Positions 1-7,198 of a stretch of DNA of 11,577 nucleotides are shown here, piece by piece (positions within the stretch are counted from its first letter, which is position 1; the number at the start of each line of letters is the position of its first letter). The translations under genes and the position numbers were made by a program. This DNA comes from Chryseobacterium sp. (GTDB lineage: Bacteria > Bacteroidota > Bacteroidia > Flavobacteriales > Weeksellaceae): the NCBI GenBank assembly GCA_003248755.1, contig QFQW01000104.1:1-11577 (forward strand). Reading direction: 5' to 3'. The notes beneath the pieces were generated by a model. It was not told the DNA's origin, did not search any database, and was given only the letters and a program-made list of their open reading frames with translations.

Positions 1-1242
1 GGTCTTTTAGGTCCCGGACTGACAACGGGAGCTGCTGATGATGATCCTTCAGGCATTGCTACCTATTCTCAGACAGGAGCTCAGTTTGGCTATGGTCAAT
101 TATGGACAGCCCTCTATATGCTTCCGTTTATGACTGCCGTGCAGGAAGCCTGTGCAAGAATAGGAATGGTTACCGGTAAAGGACTTACCGGAGTTATTAA
201 AGAGCATTACAGTAAAAAAATCCTATACAGTTCGGTAGGATTGGTTGTCATTGCCAATACGATCAATATCGGAGCTGATATTGGGGCCATGGCAGCTGCC
301 GCACAATTAATTATTCCTGCTGATATTGTTATACTAATGCTGTTTTTTACAGTTAGTATACTTACATTAGAGGTCTTCACCAGTTATCGGGTATATTCAA
401 AAGTTCTTAAATGGCTGGCATTATCACTTCTTGCCTACCCACTTACAGCTTTTATTATTGATCAGCCGTGGAAAGAAATACTAAAAGCATCTATTGTTCC
501 TCATTTTGAATTTTCTTTCAATTTTCTTTTTATAATCACCGGAGTATTTGGGACAACGATTACACCTTATATGTTCTTTTGGCAGGCTTCCCAGGAAGTA
601 GAAGAAGAAAATGAGAGAGGTCTGATTCAAGATGGAAAGCCCAACATCGGATGGCGCCATATTCATGCAATGAGAAAAGATAATAGTATAGGAATGGTCA
701 TCTCTGAATTTACAACATGGTGTATTATATTAGTCGGAGGAACGGTTCTGCATAGCGCTCATATAACAGATATTAATACTGCGGCTGATGCAGCAAAAGC
801 TTTAGAACCCCTGGTGCAATCATTTCCAAATTCGGGGTTGATCTCAAAAATCATATTTGCTACAGGAATCATTGGGTTGGGATTACTTGCCGTACCCGTT
901 CTTTCAGGATCGGCATCATATGCGGTTTCCGAAGCTCTCAACTGGAATGCTAGTTTAAACCTGAAATTTGCAAGAGCAAAAGGATTTTATATGGTTATTA
1001 TTATCTCTACACTTATTGGTCTGTGCATGAATTTTATTGGGATTAATCCTGTGAAGGCTCTTGTTTACACAGCTGTTCTCAATGGCGTAGCTGCTGTGCC
1101 TCTCTTGTTTCTTATCATCAGAATATCTGCAAGTGAAAGTATTATGGGAGAATTCAAAAGCAGGTGGCTTTCAAAAAGTTTATTATGGGTAACTTTTATA
1201 TTTATGGCTACAGCGTCAATTGCAATGTTTTTTACAATCTAA
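1..1242 (+). CDS. NRAMP-superfamily divalent metal transporter, 5' partial
   Basis: The reading frame is open from base 1, so the gene starts upstream and 413 residues are visible, ending at TAA 1240-1242. It encodes a polytopic inner-membrane protein. The first visible helix carries GLTTGAADDDPSGIATYSQ, the NRAMP TM1 region, and the TM6 equivalent reads GTTITPYMFFWQAS, followed by an acidic stretch. Further helices with the NTINIGADIGAM motif fit the family. NRAMP proteins are proton-coupled importers of Mn2+/Fe2+. Compared with the canonical site (DPGN in TM1, MPH in TM6), the Asp is kept but Asn is replaced by Gly and the metal-binding Met by Thr, so the substrate may not be Mn/Fe. The first internal ATG (118) lies after TM1 and cannot be the true start. 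The gene is convergent with the downstream reductase; nothing visible ties it to its neighbours. Family assignment is firm; substrate is unknown. Confidence 0.9.
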   Translation, partial: GLLGPGLTTGAADDDPSGIATYSQTGAQFGYGQLWTALYMLPFMTAVQEACARIGMVTGKGLTGVIKEHYSKKILYSSVGLVVIANTINIGADIGAMAAAAQLIIPADIVILMLFFTVSILTLEVFTSYRVYSKVLKWLALSLLAYPLTAFIIDQPWKEILKASIVPHFEFSFNFLFIITGVFGTTITPYMFFWQASQEVEEENERGLIQDGKPNIGWRHIHAMRKDNSIGMVISEFTTWCIILVGGTVLHSAHITDINTAADAAKALEPLVQSFPNSGLISKIIFATGIIGLGLLAVPVLSGSASYAVSEALNWNASLNLKFARAKGFYMVIIISTLIGLCMNFIGINPVKALVYTAVLNGVAAVPLLFLIIRISASESIMGEFKSRWLSKSLLWVTFIFMATASIAMFFTI

Positions 1243-1280
1243 AATAAATCCGAAAATAATACAGACTGTGTCGTATATGT

Positions 1281-1330
1281 TAATATTGCCGCTTTCAGGA
1301 TTATCAAAAAACAAAACATCTGCAATATTA
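1281..1330. repeat. 9-bp inverted repeat between convergent genes
   Basis: TAATATTGC (1281-1289) and GCAATATTA (1322-1330) are perfect inverted copies separated by 32 bases, in the 134-bp gap between the ends of the metal transporter and the first yhdH-like gene. Its place between two convergent stop codons would suit a transcription-ending structure, but the loop is long and no T-run follows either arm, so this is only a weak terminator candidate. Confidence 0.35.
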
Positions 1331-1376
1331 CTCTAATGAATATTTGGAACTTTTGTAAGAATATTTTAAAATTACA

Positions 1377-2372
1377 TTAATGTTTAAGTACGTATCTTCC
1401 TTTTGCCTTTCCTGTGAGAATCTCATCTAGTTTGTCAGGCAATTCCTCTAATCCGATTTCTGTAATAATATTTTCTAAATTTGAAAGTTTCCATTCATTA
1501 GACAATTTTCCCCAAATTAAGTTTCTTACTGATAAAGATGCTTCAACAGAATCAATTCCTGCCAAATGAACCCCTCTTAAAATAAATGGAAATATAGACG
1601 TATTCACTTCTGTAGATCCTGTCATTCCACAACAAGTAACAATACCTCCATACTGAGTAGATTTTACCATCCCCGAAAGAATCGCTCCGCCAACGGTATC
1701 AATTCCTGCAACAAATGTAGGTTTAGCAAGTGGTTTGCTATCATACATTTCAATGAAATCATTTCTGTTGATCACTTCTTTCGCTCCTAAAGAGTTGATT
1801 AAATACTCATTTTCTTTTTTTCCCGAAACTGCAAGTACGTCAAACCCTATTTTCGCCAAGATAGACACCGCAATACTTCCAACTCCTCCAGTAGCTCCGC
1901 TCACAACAACTTTTCCATTTTCTGAATTAACAGTGCTCGACTGCAATATTTGACAAACGGATAATCCTGCTGTCAAACCTGCTGTTCCATAACTCATTGC
2001 CTCTTTCTCTGTTAGTTCGGCAGGTAAATGAACTGCCCATTTTTCGGGAATACTGATATATTCACCAAATCCACCCCAGGTGTTCATCCCTAAATCAAAA
2101 CCTGTAACCAAAACCTTACTTCCAATTGGAAATTTTTTTGAATTAGATTCAGCAACAGTTCCCACAGCATCAATACCCGGAATATGCGGAAACTTACGAG
2201 TTACTCCTTTATTACCTGAAGCTGACAATGCGTCTTTAAAGTTAATCGATGAATAACTCACTTTTATCAAAAGGTCATTTTTAGGAAGCTCTGACAAGTT
2301 TTTTTCCTTAATTTCTTTTGTAAACCCAATTGTACTTTCATTTATAACTAATGCTTTAAACGTATTATCCAT
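1377..2372 (-). CDS. YhdH/AcuI-family NADPH-dependent quinone or acrylyl-CoA reductase (copy 1)
   Basis: This is a 331-residue cytoplasmic medium-chain dehydrogenase/reductase of the YhdH/YhfP group. E. coli YhdH and its relative AcuI reduce acrylyl-CoA with NADPH; many members are annotated simply as quinone oxidoreductases. The N-terminal GroES-like part carries the family block SINFKDALSASGNKG (about residues 42-56), followed by PHIPGIDAVG. The Rossmann part has the nucleotide-binding loop SGATGGVGS at residues 158-166. Length is normal and the frame intact. The start at 2372 (MDNTFKALVI) matches the usual N-terminus of the family. It is transcribed divergently from the HxlR-type regulator, with a 109-bp shared spacer, a layout typical of HxlR regulators and their target oxidoreductases. 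A close paralogue lies at 7784-8782. The family call is firm; the physiological substrate is not known. Confidence 0.9.
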   Translation of the reverse strand: MDNTFKALVINESTIGFTKEIKEKNLSELPKNDLLIKVSYSSINFKDALSASGNKGVTRKFPHIPGIDAVGTVAESNSKKFPIGSKVLVTGFDLGMNTWGGFGEYISIPEKWAVHLPAELTEKEAMSYGTAGLTAGLSVCQILQSSTVNSENGKVVVSGATGGVGSIAVSILAKIGFDVLAVSGKKENEYLINSLGAKEVINRNDFIEMYDSKPLAKPTFVAGIDTVGGAILSGMVKSTQYGGIVTCCGMTGSTEVNTSIFPFILRGVHLAGIDSVEASLSVRNLIWGKLSNEWKLSNLENIITEIGLEELPDKLDEILTGKAKGRYVLKH

Positions 2373-2398
2373 TACTTTTTTGAGTAAATTTATTTAAC

Positions 2399-2411
2399 TT
2401 TACATTGTAAA
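2399..2411. promoter_or_regulatory. Candidate operator, 6-1-6 inverted repeat
   Basis: TTTACATTGTAAA is a perfect inverted repeat (TTTACA, one base, TGTAAA) in the spacer between the divergent reductase and HxlR genes, 26 bp upstream of the reductase start codon. An 8-bp palindrome AAGTACTT follows at 2414-2421. HxlR proteins bind as dimers to short inverted repeats in such spacers, so this is a plausible binding site. No clear TAnnTTTG promoter box was found in the spacer, and binding is inferred from position and symmetry only. Confidence 0.4.
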
Positions 2412-2481
2412 ACAAGTACTTACATTCAATTCAGCTACTGAAACAAAGTACAGTTTTACTGACTATCAGAAGAAAAAATGT

Positions 2482-2838
2482 ATGGAATTGCAAAAAATTG
2501 AAATAGACGAAATCGGAGAAACAGAAAATAAATGTCCATCCGATGTATTTTTACAAATAATAAAAGGTAAATGCAAAACAACCTTAATTGTTCTCATAAA
2601 AAAAGGCAGAAACAGGTTCGGAGAATTAAAGCGAACTCTTCCCACAATCAGTGAAAGAATGCTGGCTCGGCAATTAGAAGAATTAGTAAAAGACGGAATT
2701 CTTACACGAAAATCATTTGGAGAGGTTCCTCCAAGAGTGGAATATTATTTAACCGATTATGGCGAAACCATTTATCCAATTATCAAAGAGATGAGGAAAT
2801 GGGGATATAAACACATAGAGGGATCAATCAATCTTTAA
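2482..2838 (+). CDS. HxlR-family winged-helix transcriptional regulator
   Basis: This 118-residue protein has the HxlR layout: an N-terminal Cys-Pro (C18-P19), the helix ending in IIKGKCKTTLIVLI, a recognition region TISERMLARQLEELVKDGIL, and a wing ending in PPRVEYYLTDYG. HxlR proteins are dimeric DNA-binding regulators; YodB, CatR and HypR members sense quinones, diamide or hypochlorite through a conserved N-terminal Cys. Here C18 sits close to that position, and a second Cys (C31) replaces the Trp usual in the GKW motif. The gene is divergent from a quinone-reductase-like gene, which makes that gene its likely target. ATG 2482 is used; the ATG at 2478 is in another frame. Its stop lies at the very edge of the IS1-derived segment. 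Family call is firm; the inducing signal is inference. Confidence 0.9.
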   Translation: MELQKIEIDEIGETENKCPSDVFLQIIKGKCKTTLIVLIKKGRNRFGELKRTLPTISERMLARQLEELVKDGILTRKSFGEVPPRVEYYLTDYGETIYPIIKEMRKWGYKHIEGSINL

Positions 2839-2877
2839 ATTGATGTGGATTACATATTATTATATTTAAAGCATGAT

Positions 2878-3597
2878 CTAATTCAAATAAGACAAGCTCT
2901 TAGACTCCTTATTTTCAGTGAGAGAAATTCCCCAAAAATAAATCCTCAATATAGCATTTGTATATTTATCCCTTTGAGCTTTATTAATACTCTTCCTTCC
3001 TAATCGCTTTATATGAGTTCGTAGATCAAGGAACTTCCGCTCAATATGATTGGTCTCTCTTCGTTTTGTGCTGTGAAGATGCTTAGGAATTAATTTAGGA
3101 TAGATATTCAAACGATCACTATATATCTTTTTTGGATTTGCATAAAGTAAAGTATCTATAATACATTGTAGCGTCTTGGTCGTTCTTCTCCCAAGTTTAT
3201 AGTCAATTACTTTCTTTGTCTCTCTACAATACGCTGCAACTACCCACCGCTCATTGGTTTTACTTTGAGTGTATGTTTTTAATTCATCAATTTCGATTGT
3301 AATATTCTGAGGGATTGGTGGCTTAACAACTTTAGAAGCGATTTTTAAAATCTTTTTTAGTACAGTCGTCTTACTGACATTAAGTAATCTGCTAATACCT
3401 CTAATACCAACTCCTTCTTTTATCAGCTGTTGAATATTATGATTAGTACTTTTCTATTATGCACGATAAGAATATTTCCCAATGAACTTCTTTTTGCATT
3501 TTTTGCACTGATAGCGCTGCTTATTTTGTGATGTTATTCCTGCCTTGATACAGTAGCTGTAATTACAGTGAATACATCGATTTCGCCGTTTATTCAT
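2878..3597 (-). pseudogene. IS1-family transposase interrupted by tandem stop codons
   Basis: Reading from ATG 3597, the frame encodes an N-terminal zinc-finger-like segment (C8, C11, C31, C34) ending in FIGKYSYRA. Two consecutive in-frame stops, TAA then TAG, follow at 3454-3459. The same frame then stays open for about 191 codons to TAG 2878-2880. That part carries the helix-turn-helix region EGVGIRGISRLLNVSKTTV and the IS1-type DDE residues: Asp in TIEIDELKTY, Asp in YSDRLNIYP, and Glu in NHIERKFLDLRTHIKRLGRK, with the C-terminal YFWG motif. Many Bacteroidota IS1 transposases are single proteins of about this total length. Because both halves share one frame, an IS1-type programmed -1 shift would not bypass the stops, so the gene is most likely dead. 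A short product could start at TTG 3111 but would lack part of the catalytic core. Confidence 0.85.
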
Positions 3598-3618
3598 AAT
3601 GATTTAAAGTAAATTAGT

Positions 3619-3641
3619 AACTCCACATCTGAACCATCAGC
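3619..3641 (-). repeat. IS1 terminal repeat, inner copy
   Basis: This 23-bp sequence matches the outer copy at 3773-3795 at about 20 of 23 positions, in the same orientation. It lies about 22 bp before the transposase start codon, where an IS1-family end is expected, so it is taken as the right end of the element carrying the transposase pseudogene. Confidence 0.7.
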
Positions 3642-3772
3642 TTTTGGACTTATGCATTCCGGAGTCGCTATTTTGCTTTTTAGTCGGCAAAAATAAAAAA
3701 CGATGAACTATAGTACATCGTTTTTTTTATTATATCTTTATATGGTATTGATAATCAATGAAGTTAATTAAA
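3642..3772. other. Spacer between two IS1 ends, no gene seen
   Basis: This 131-bp stretch lies between two directly repeated IS1 ends. I see no transposase coding remnant. It contains a strong hairpin (3695-3726) and a second, smaller inverted pair, TATTTTGC with GCAAAAATA (one unpaired base), around 3669-3695. It may be the remaining tip of a second, mostly deleted IS1 copy, or sequence picked up between two insertions. Confidence 0.5.
3695..3726. terminator. Hairpin with A- and T-tracts, possible bidirectional terminator
   Basis: AAAAAACGATG (3695-3705) pairs with CATCGTTTTTT (3716-3726), forming an 11-bp stem. The central bases hold the palindrome ACTATAGT, so the stem can extend past one A-A mismatch. 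T-tracts follow on both strands, as in a bidirectional intrinsic terminator. It would stop transcription entering the IS1 pseudogene from the leftward-facing promoter at 3836-3866. Confidence 0.65.
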
Positions 3773-3795
3773 AACTCCACATCTGTACCATTACC
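3773..3795 (-). repeat. IS1 terminal repeat, outer copy
   Basis: AACTCCACATCTG followed by TACCATTACC; read on the minus strand it begins GGTAATGG and so keeps the GGTAATG start typical of IS1-family ends better than the inner copy does. It is a direct repeat of 3619-3641 and has no partner of its own within the window other than the worn left end near 2830, which suggests a second IS1 insertion of which little is left. Confidence 0.65.
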
Positions 3796-3977
3796 CTTTT
3801 TTAAACAAGATTAAGATTGTTTGTTTTTACTGGTGCAAATATATGTCTTTTTTTGTCTCTCACAAATATTAAGTAGCTTAAATGAACCTAATAAATTGTA
3901 TTTATCTTAATATCAGAGAGAAAAAAAATAAAAAAAAATCCTCCTATCTAAATCAACTAATAAAAATTGGTCATTGT
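3796..3977. other. Intergenic region downstream of the NTPase gene
   Basis: There is no open frame of note. The region holds the minus-strand promoter at 3836-3866. Near 3916-3940 a long A-rich tract on the plus strand gives T-tracts on the minus strand shortly after the NTPase stop; these could help end its transcription, although no convincing stem precedes them. Confidence 0.5.
3836..3866 (-). promoter_or_regulatory. Bacteroidota-type promoter with no gene behind it
   Basis: On the minus strand TTTG (3862-3865) is followed after 18 bases by TATATTTG (3836-3843), an exact match to the -7 consensus TAnnTTTG with the usual spacing. Transcription would start near 3830 and run leftwards. Only a short leader separates this from the outer IS1 end (3795), so the gene it once served appears to have been displaced or lost. 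Another reading is that it drives IS1 transcripts. Confidence 0.5.
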
Positions 3978-6900
3978 CTAATAATTTGCCACAACTTTAA
4001 TCTCATCTTTTTTCACTTTAAAAGAAGAAATTAAACCTTGATTACTAAGATTATTTACAAACTCATTATTGTAATCATTTAAAGGTATTGTTGGCCTTTT
4101 TCTACTAATAGCAATTTCAGAATATGGATAAGGTAAGATTTTAACCAAATTGCTAATGTCCTCTACAGATAGCTTTTCAAATTGAATATTAAATAATTTT
4201 ATTCTATTTTCTATTGAAGTTGCGTTTCTAAATACTCCTTCTAAAACTTGATACTCCAAAGGAATGTAGGCAGAGTTTGAAAGTATAGTACAAACAATTA
4301 TAGAAATATCTTTATTATTGATAATCACATCAGAATCAATCTTCTTAATTATTTCAATTTTAGTTTGATGTGTTATTTTACTCAAATCACCTAACAACAA
4401 GATAATATCTTTTTCGTCCAAAGAATATTTTTCAAAATCTTCTATTAATTTGCCTTGATGATTTGCTATAAGATCAATATGATGATCTGGAAATTTTTCC
4501 TTGAATAAGTTATAATTTGTTTCTGAAAGCAACAGAATTTTCTCAACAAGATATTTTACCTTTTCAGCGCTCATATTTTCAAAACCAAGCTCAGCTCTAG
4601 TGTAGATACTGTTTTCTAGCAATTTTTTATAATTCTCATCTGATAATTCATTGCATAACAATATTTTTCCTCTAAACTCAGCATAATCAAAATCTCCTTC
4701 CTTATCCATTTTCTCTTTCGACAGTTCGATATAGTTTTCTTCATTATTCAGAAAGTCTATCAACGGTTTTTCTATAGAGGAATCACAGTCAATGTAGTAA
4801 TCTATAACATTATTCCAATTAGAAATAACTTTATTAGTTTTAATAAGCATTGTTTTAATTTCCAATTCTTCAATATCTGATAAGTCTGAAATTTTAAAGT
4901 CATACTTATACATTACTTCCAATTTTAAATTTTTGTTTAAAAAAGTATCATTTGAAAGTAAAACAAATGACTCTTCGGGTTCTTCTGTATTATCTTCCAA
5001 TTTCAGAAAAACTTTTTTAACATAACTATTTATGTCACCTTTTAAATAACTAATAAGATCTTCACAATTTGAATTAAGGATTGAATTGTAATGAGCTTTT
5101 CTCAAATCATTCACTTCTATTTCAGAACTATATTCAAGAATCATAGCTTCAATATTTTCGGCATTTATCTGATAGTTATCATTTTTATAAACGTAATCGA
5201 ATAACTTTTTGGTATCTTCTGTAGCAGGGTTTAAATCCGAGAATTTTACATTCAGTTTTTTGAACAACGAAGAGATTTTATCAAAATAATCATTCTCACC
5301 AGTATTTTTTATCATCGATAAGAAATATGGTTTTTCCTCAATCAAATCTTTTAGCAAATCATTATTTTGGAATTTCACCATATCTTCGACAGGAACAAAC
5401 TTTATCAAAAGTTCCAAATAATAGTTTTCTTTTTCTTCTGTATAATTGCTTTCATTGTATAGATAATCAATTAAGCCAGTCCAAGATTTACAAATAGATT
5501 GCATAAAAATCTCTATTGGGATATTTTCTCTATGAATATAAGAATCAATGAACTCAATAGAATTTCCCTTTCCATTACTTAAGACATTTATGATACTGTC
5601 AAACAATGTTTTATATTTACTATAATTGTTACCGAGAAAATTTAATAAATCAAAATTCAATATATTATCTCTTCTGAAATATTTTTCAGGTATTTTACCT
5701 AGTAAAGTTTCAATATTTGTCAATTTATAATCAAATGCTAGCAGTTCCCCACTCTTTACTTTCTTCTCGAAGAGGAAATCATCCCTTGTCAAACTTACCT
5801 CGTGGAACAAAGAAATGTAATCATTATAATTCTCATTCAGATAACCATTGATTAGCAAATTACGCATTAAAGGGCTATCAGAAAAATCATTCAAATAAGC
5901 AGTGATATCAATGTGTTCAAAAATTTGTTTTACATCCCAAGATTTAACTTCCTGTTTTCCGTTTTTAAGTTTTTCAATCTCAGATTTAAGATTATGAATT
6001 CTATCATTGGTCTTGTCTAAAATCAACTGTTCTCTTTCAGAATAAGTAAAGTCAGGATTGACTTCCTTCCCAATATCTGCAAAAGAGAAACTAGTGTTAT
6101 TTGCGCCTAATCTATATTCACTACCATAATTATGTCTATAGAAATAATAATTTATTTTGTCTTTTTCAATTAACAATTCAAAATTATCGTCTTCTATCAG
6201 TTGGAAAAACTTTTTATCTCCATCCAGGTTTAGTGATGTTGCGTCCGGAATTTTTTCTTGAATTGCATTAATATAAATTGCCCGTAATTCTTTTACAGAG
6301 CTAATAAATTCGTCTTCAATATCTTCTATACTTGTCTCTTTTTTATCAATTTCCTTATCAATTTCCTCTACTATGCCAGTAATATATTGATTTTTGTTAT
6401 TTATAAATTGGTAAAGCATTCCTTCTCTTCTATGCAACTTCATAAAATCATTAGGAAAAAGATTTTTGTAAGTAATAATTGCAAAAAGTTCCTCAGGTTT
6501 GGTTACAAATTCAGAGTTAAGAGCGTCACGGTACAGAACAAACTCGTGAAAAATATTAATAAGCAAACGCATATCTATATCATCAATAAAAGTGATGACA
6601 TCACTAATAAATTCTTTGGATAAAACCGTTTGTAGTTTCGCTTCCTTAATGAGTTTTGATAACTGCTCGTCAGCATTAGAAGGATTGATAAATGGTATTA
6701 TTGGAATAATATAGTCAAAGAACTTCACCCTTTCGTTTTTATCCTTAAACATATCATCCTTAATGGCATAGAAAAAGTTTATTTTTTCGTTCGCTCTCTT
6801 ATCTTGTATAGATTTCGAATTATTAAGTAAAATATTTATTTCTCTAAGCTTTGTGAAGATATCGGTATTTTCAAATCTATCTAAATCTTCAATTACAATT

Positions 6901-7196
6901 ACATTATATTCTGTTCTTTCGAAAAAATAAAGAATCTCTTCAAGATGTTCGTTGAAAACAGACTTGTCAATATTATCTCCTAGCTCAACTTCACCTTGTA
7001 TATTTAGTTTATTGATTTTAGAATTACTGAACAACCTTACTACGGTTTTAGAAAACATTCCGATTCCAAAAAAGAATATGATAAATACTAACCACGCTAT
7101 TAAATCAATATTTTTCAATCCCCAAATCCAATTACTTGGATTGATTTTATTGATATAGTCAAACTTGAAAAGAAGGAAAATGCTGGAAATCCACAT
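3978..7196 (-). CDS. YobI-like membrane P-loop NTPase, C-terminal part (split gene)
   Basis: These 1072 residues are the main part of a YobI-family (KAP-like) P-loop NTPase whose Walker A half lies in the next gene upstream (7199-7636). Residues 1-11 finish a transmembrane helix whose first half is encoded before this ATG in the same frame (SIAIGLV). A second helix lies at about 31-49. The Walker B segment NVIVIEDLDRF (about 98-108) follows, then FTKLREINILLNNS and IKDDMFKDKNERVKFFDYIIP, all characteristic of the family. A coiled-coil-like, Glu/Lys-rich region lies around 280-320 and 390-415, and the rest is a long helical, repeat-like region. The ATG lies two bases past the upstream stop (TAGTTATG), so reinitiation is conceivable, but the protein reads as one interrupted polypeptide. 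Function is unknown; membrane NTPases of this type are sometimes linked to phage exclusion. The gene is very AT-rich, which suggests horizontal transfer. Confidence 0.8.
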   Translation of the reverse strand: MWISSIFLLFKFDYINKINPSNWIWGLKNIDLIAWLVFIIFFFGIGMFSKTVVRLFSNSKINKLNIQGEVELGDNIDKSVFNEHLEEILYFFERTEYNVIVIEDLDRFENTDIFTKLREINILLNNSKSIQDKRANEKINFFYAIKDDMFKDKNERVKFFDYIIPIIPFINPSNADEQLSKLIKEAKLQTVLSKEFISDVITFIDDIDMRLLINIFHEFVLYRDALNSEFVTKPEELFAIITYKNLFPNDFMKLHRREGMLYQFINNKNQYITGIVEEIDKEIDKKETSIEDIEDEFISSVKELRAIYINAIQEKIPDATSLNLDGDKKFFQLIEDDNFELLIEKDKINYYFYRHNYGSEYRLGANNTSFSFADIGKEVNPDFTYSEREQLILDKTNDRIHNLKSEIEKLKNGKQEVKSWDVKQIFEHIDITAYLNDFSDSPLMRNLLINGYLNENYNDYISLFHEVSLTRDDFLFEKKVKSGELLAFDYKLTNIETLLGKIPEKYFRRDNILNFDLLNFLGNNYSKYKTLFDSIINVLSNGKGNSIEFIDSYIHRENIPIEIFMQSICKSWTGLIDYLYNESNYTEEKENYYLELLIKFVPVEDMVKFQNNDLLKDLIEEKPYFLSMIKNTGENDYFDKISSLFKKLNVKFSDLNPATEDTKKLFDYVYKNDNYQINAENIEAMILEYSSEIEVNDLRKAHYNSILNSNCEDLISYLKGDINSYVKKVFLKLEDNTEEPEESFVLLSNDTFLNKNLKLEVMYKYDFKISDLSDIEELEIKTMLIKTNKVISNWNNVIDYYIDCDSSIEKPLIDFLNNEENYIELSKEKMDKEGDFDYAEFRGKILLCNELSDENYKKLLENSIYTRAELGFENMSAEKVKYLVEKILLLSETNYNLFKEKFPDHHIDLIANHQGKLIEDFEKYSLDEKDIILLLGDLSKITHQTKIEIIKKIDSDVIINNKDISIIVCTILSNSAYIPLEYQVLEGVFRNATSIENRIKLFNIQFEKLSVEDISNLVKILPYPYSEIAISRKRPTIPLNDYNNEFVNNLSNQGLISSFKVKKDEIKVVANY

Positions 7197-7198
7197 AA

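Larger units (their letters stand above)
2830..3641 (-). mobile_element. IS1-family insertion sequence, degenerate
   Basis: The segment carries a broken IS1-type transposase gene (2878-3597, minus strand). Its right end (3619-3641) reads AACTCCACATCTG then AACCATCAGC; on the minus strand this begins GCTGATGG, close to the GGTAATG start typical of IS1 ends. The left end is poor: only the inner half matches (GATGTGGA, 2842-2849), so the boundary at about 2830 is an estimate from aligning that octamer with the right repeat. It overlaps the end of the HxlR gene. No matching target-site duplication of 8-10 bp was seen on the two sides. The element is probably immobile because of the stop codons and the worn left end. 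Confidence 0.7.

Noticed and set aside
3445..3465. IS1-type programmed -1 frameshift at the transposase stops
   Set aside because: The frame before and after the stops is the same and there is no A6C-like slippery run, so frameshifting would not restore the protein.
2821..3650. Target-site duplication around the IS1 element
   Set aside because: The 9 bp beside the estimated left end and the 9 bp beside either right end do not match.
3695..3726. CRISPR repeat or attachment site
   Set aside because: It is a single hairpin with A/T tracts and no repeated units or integrase nearby.
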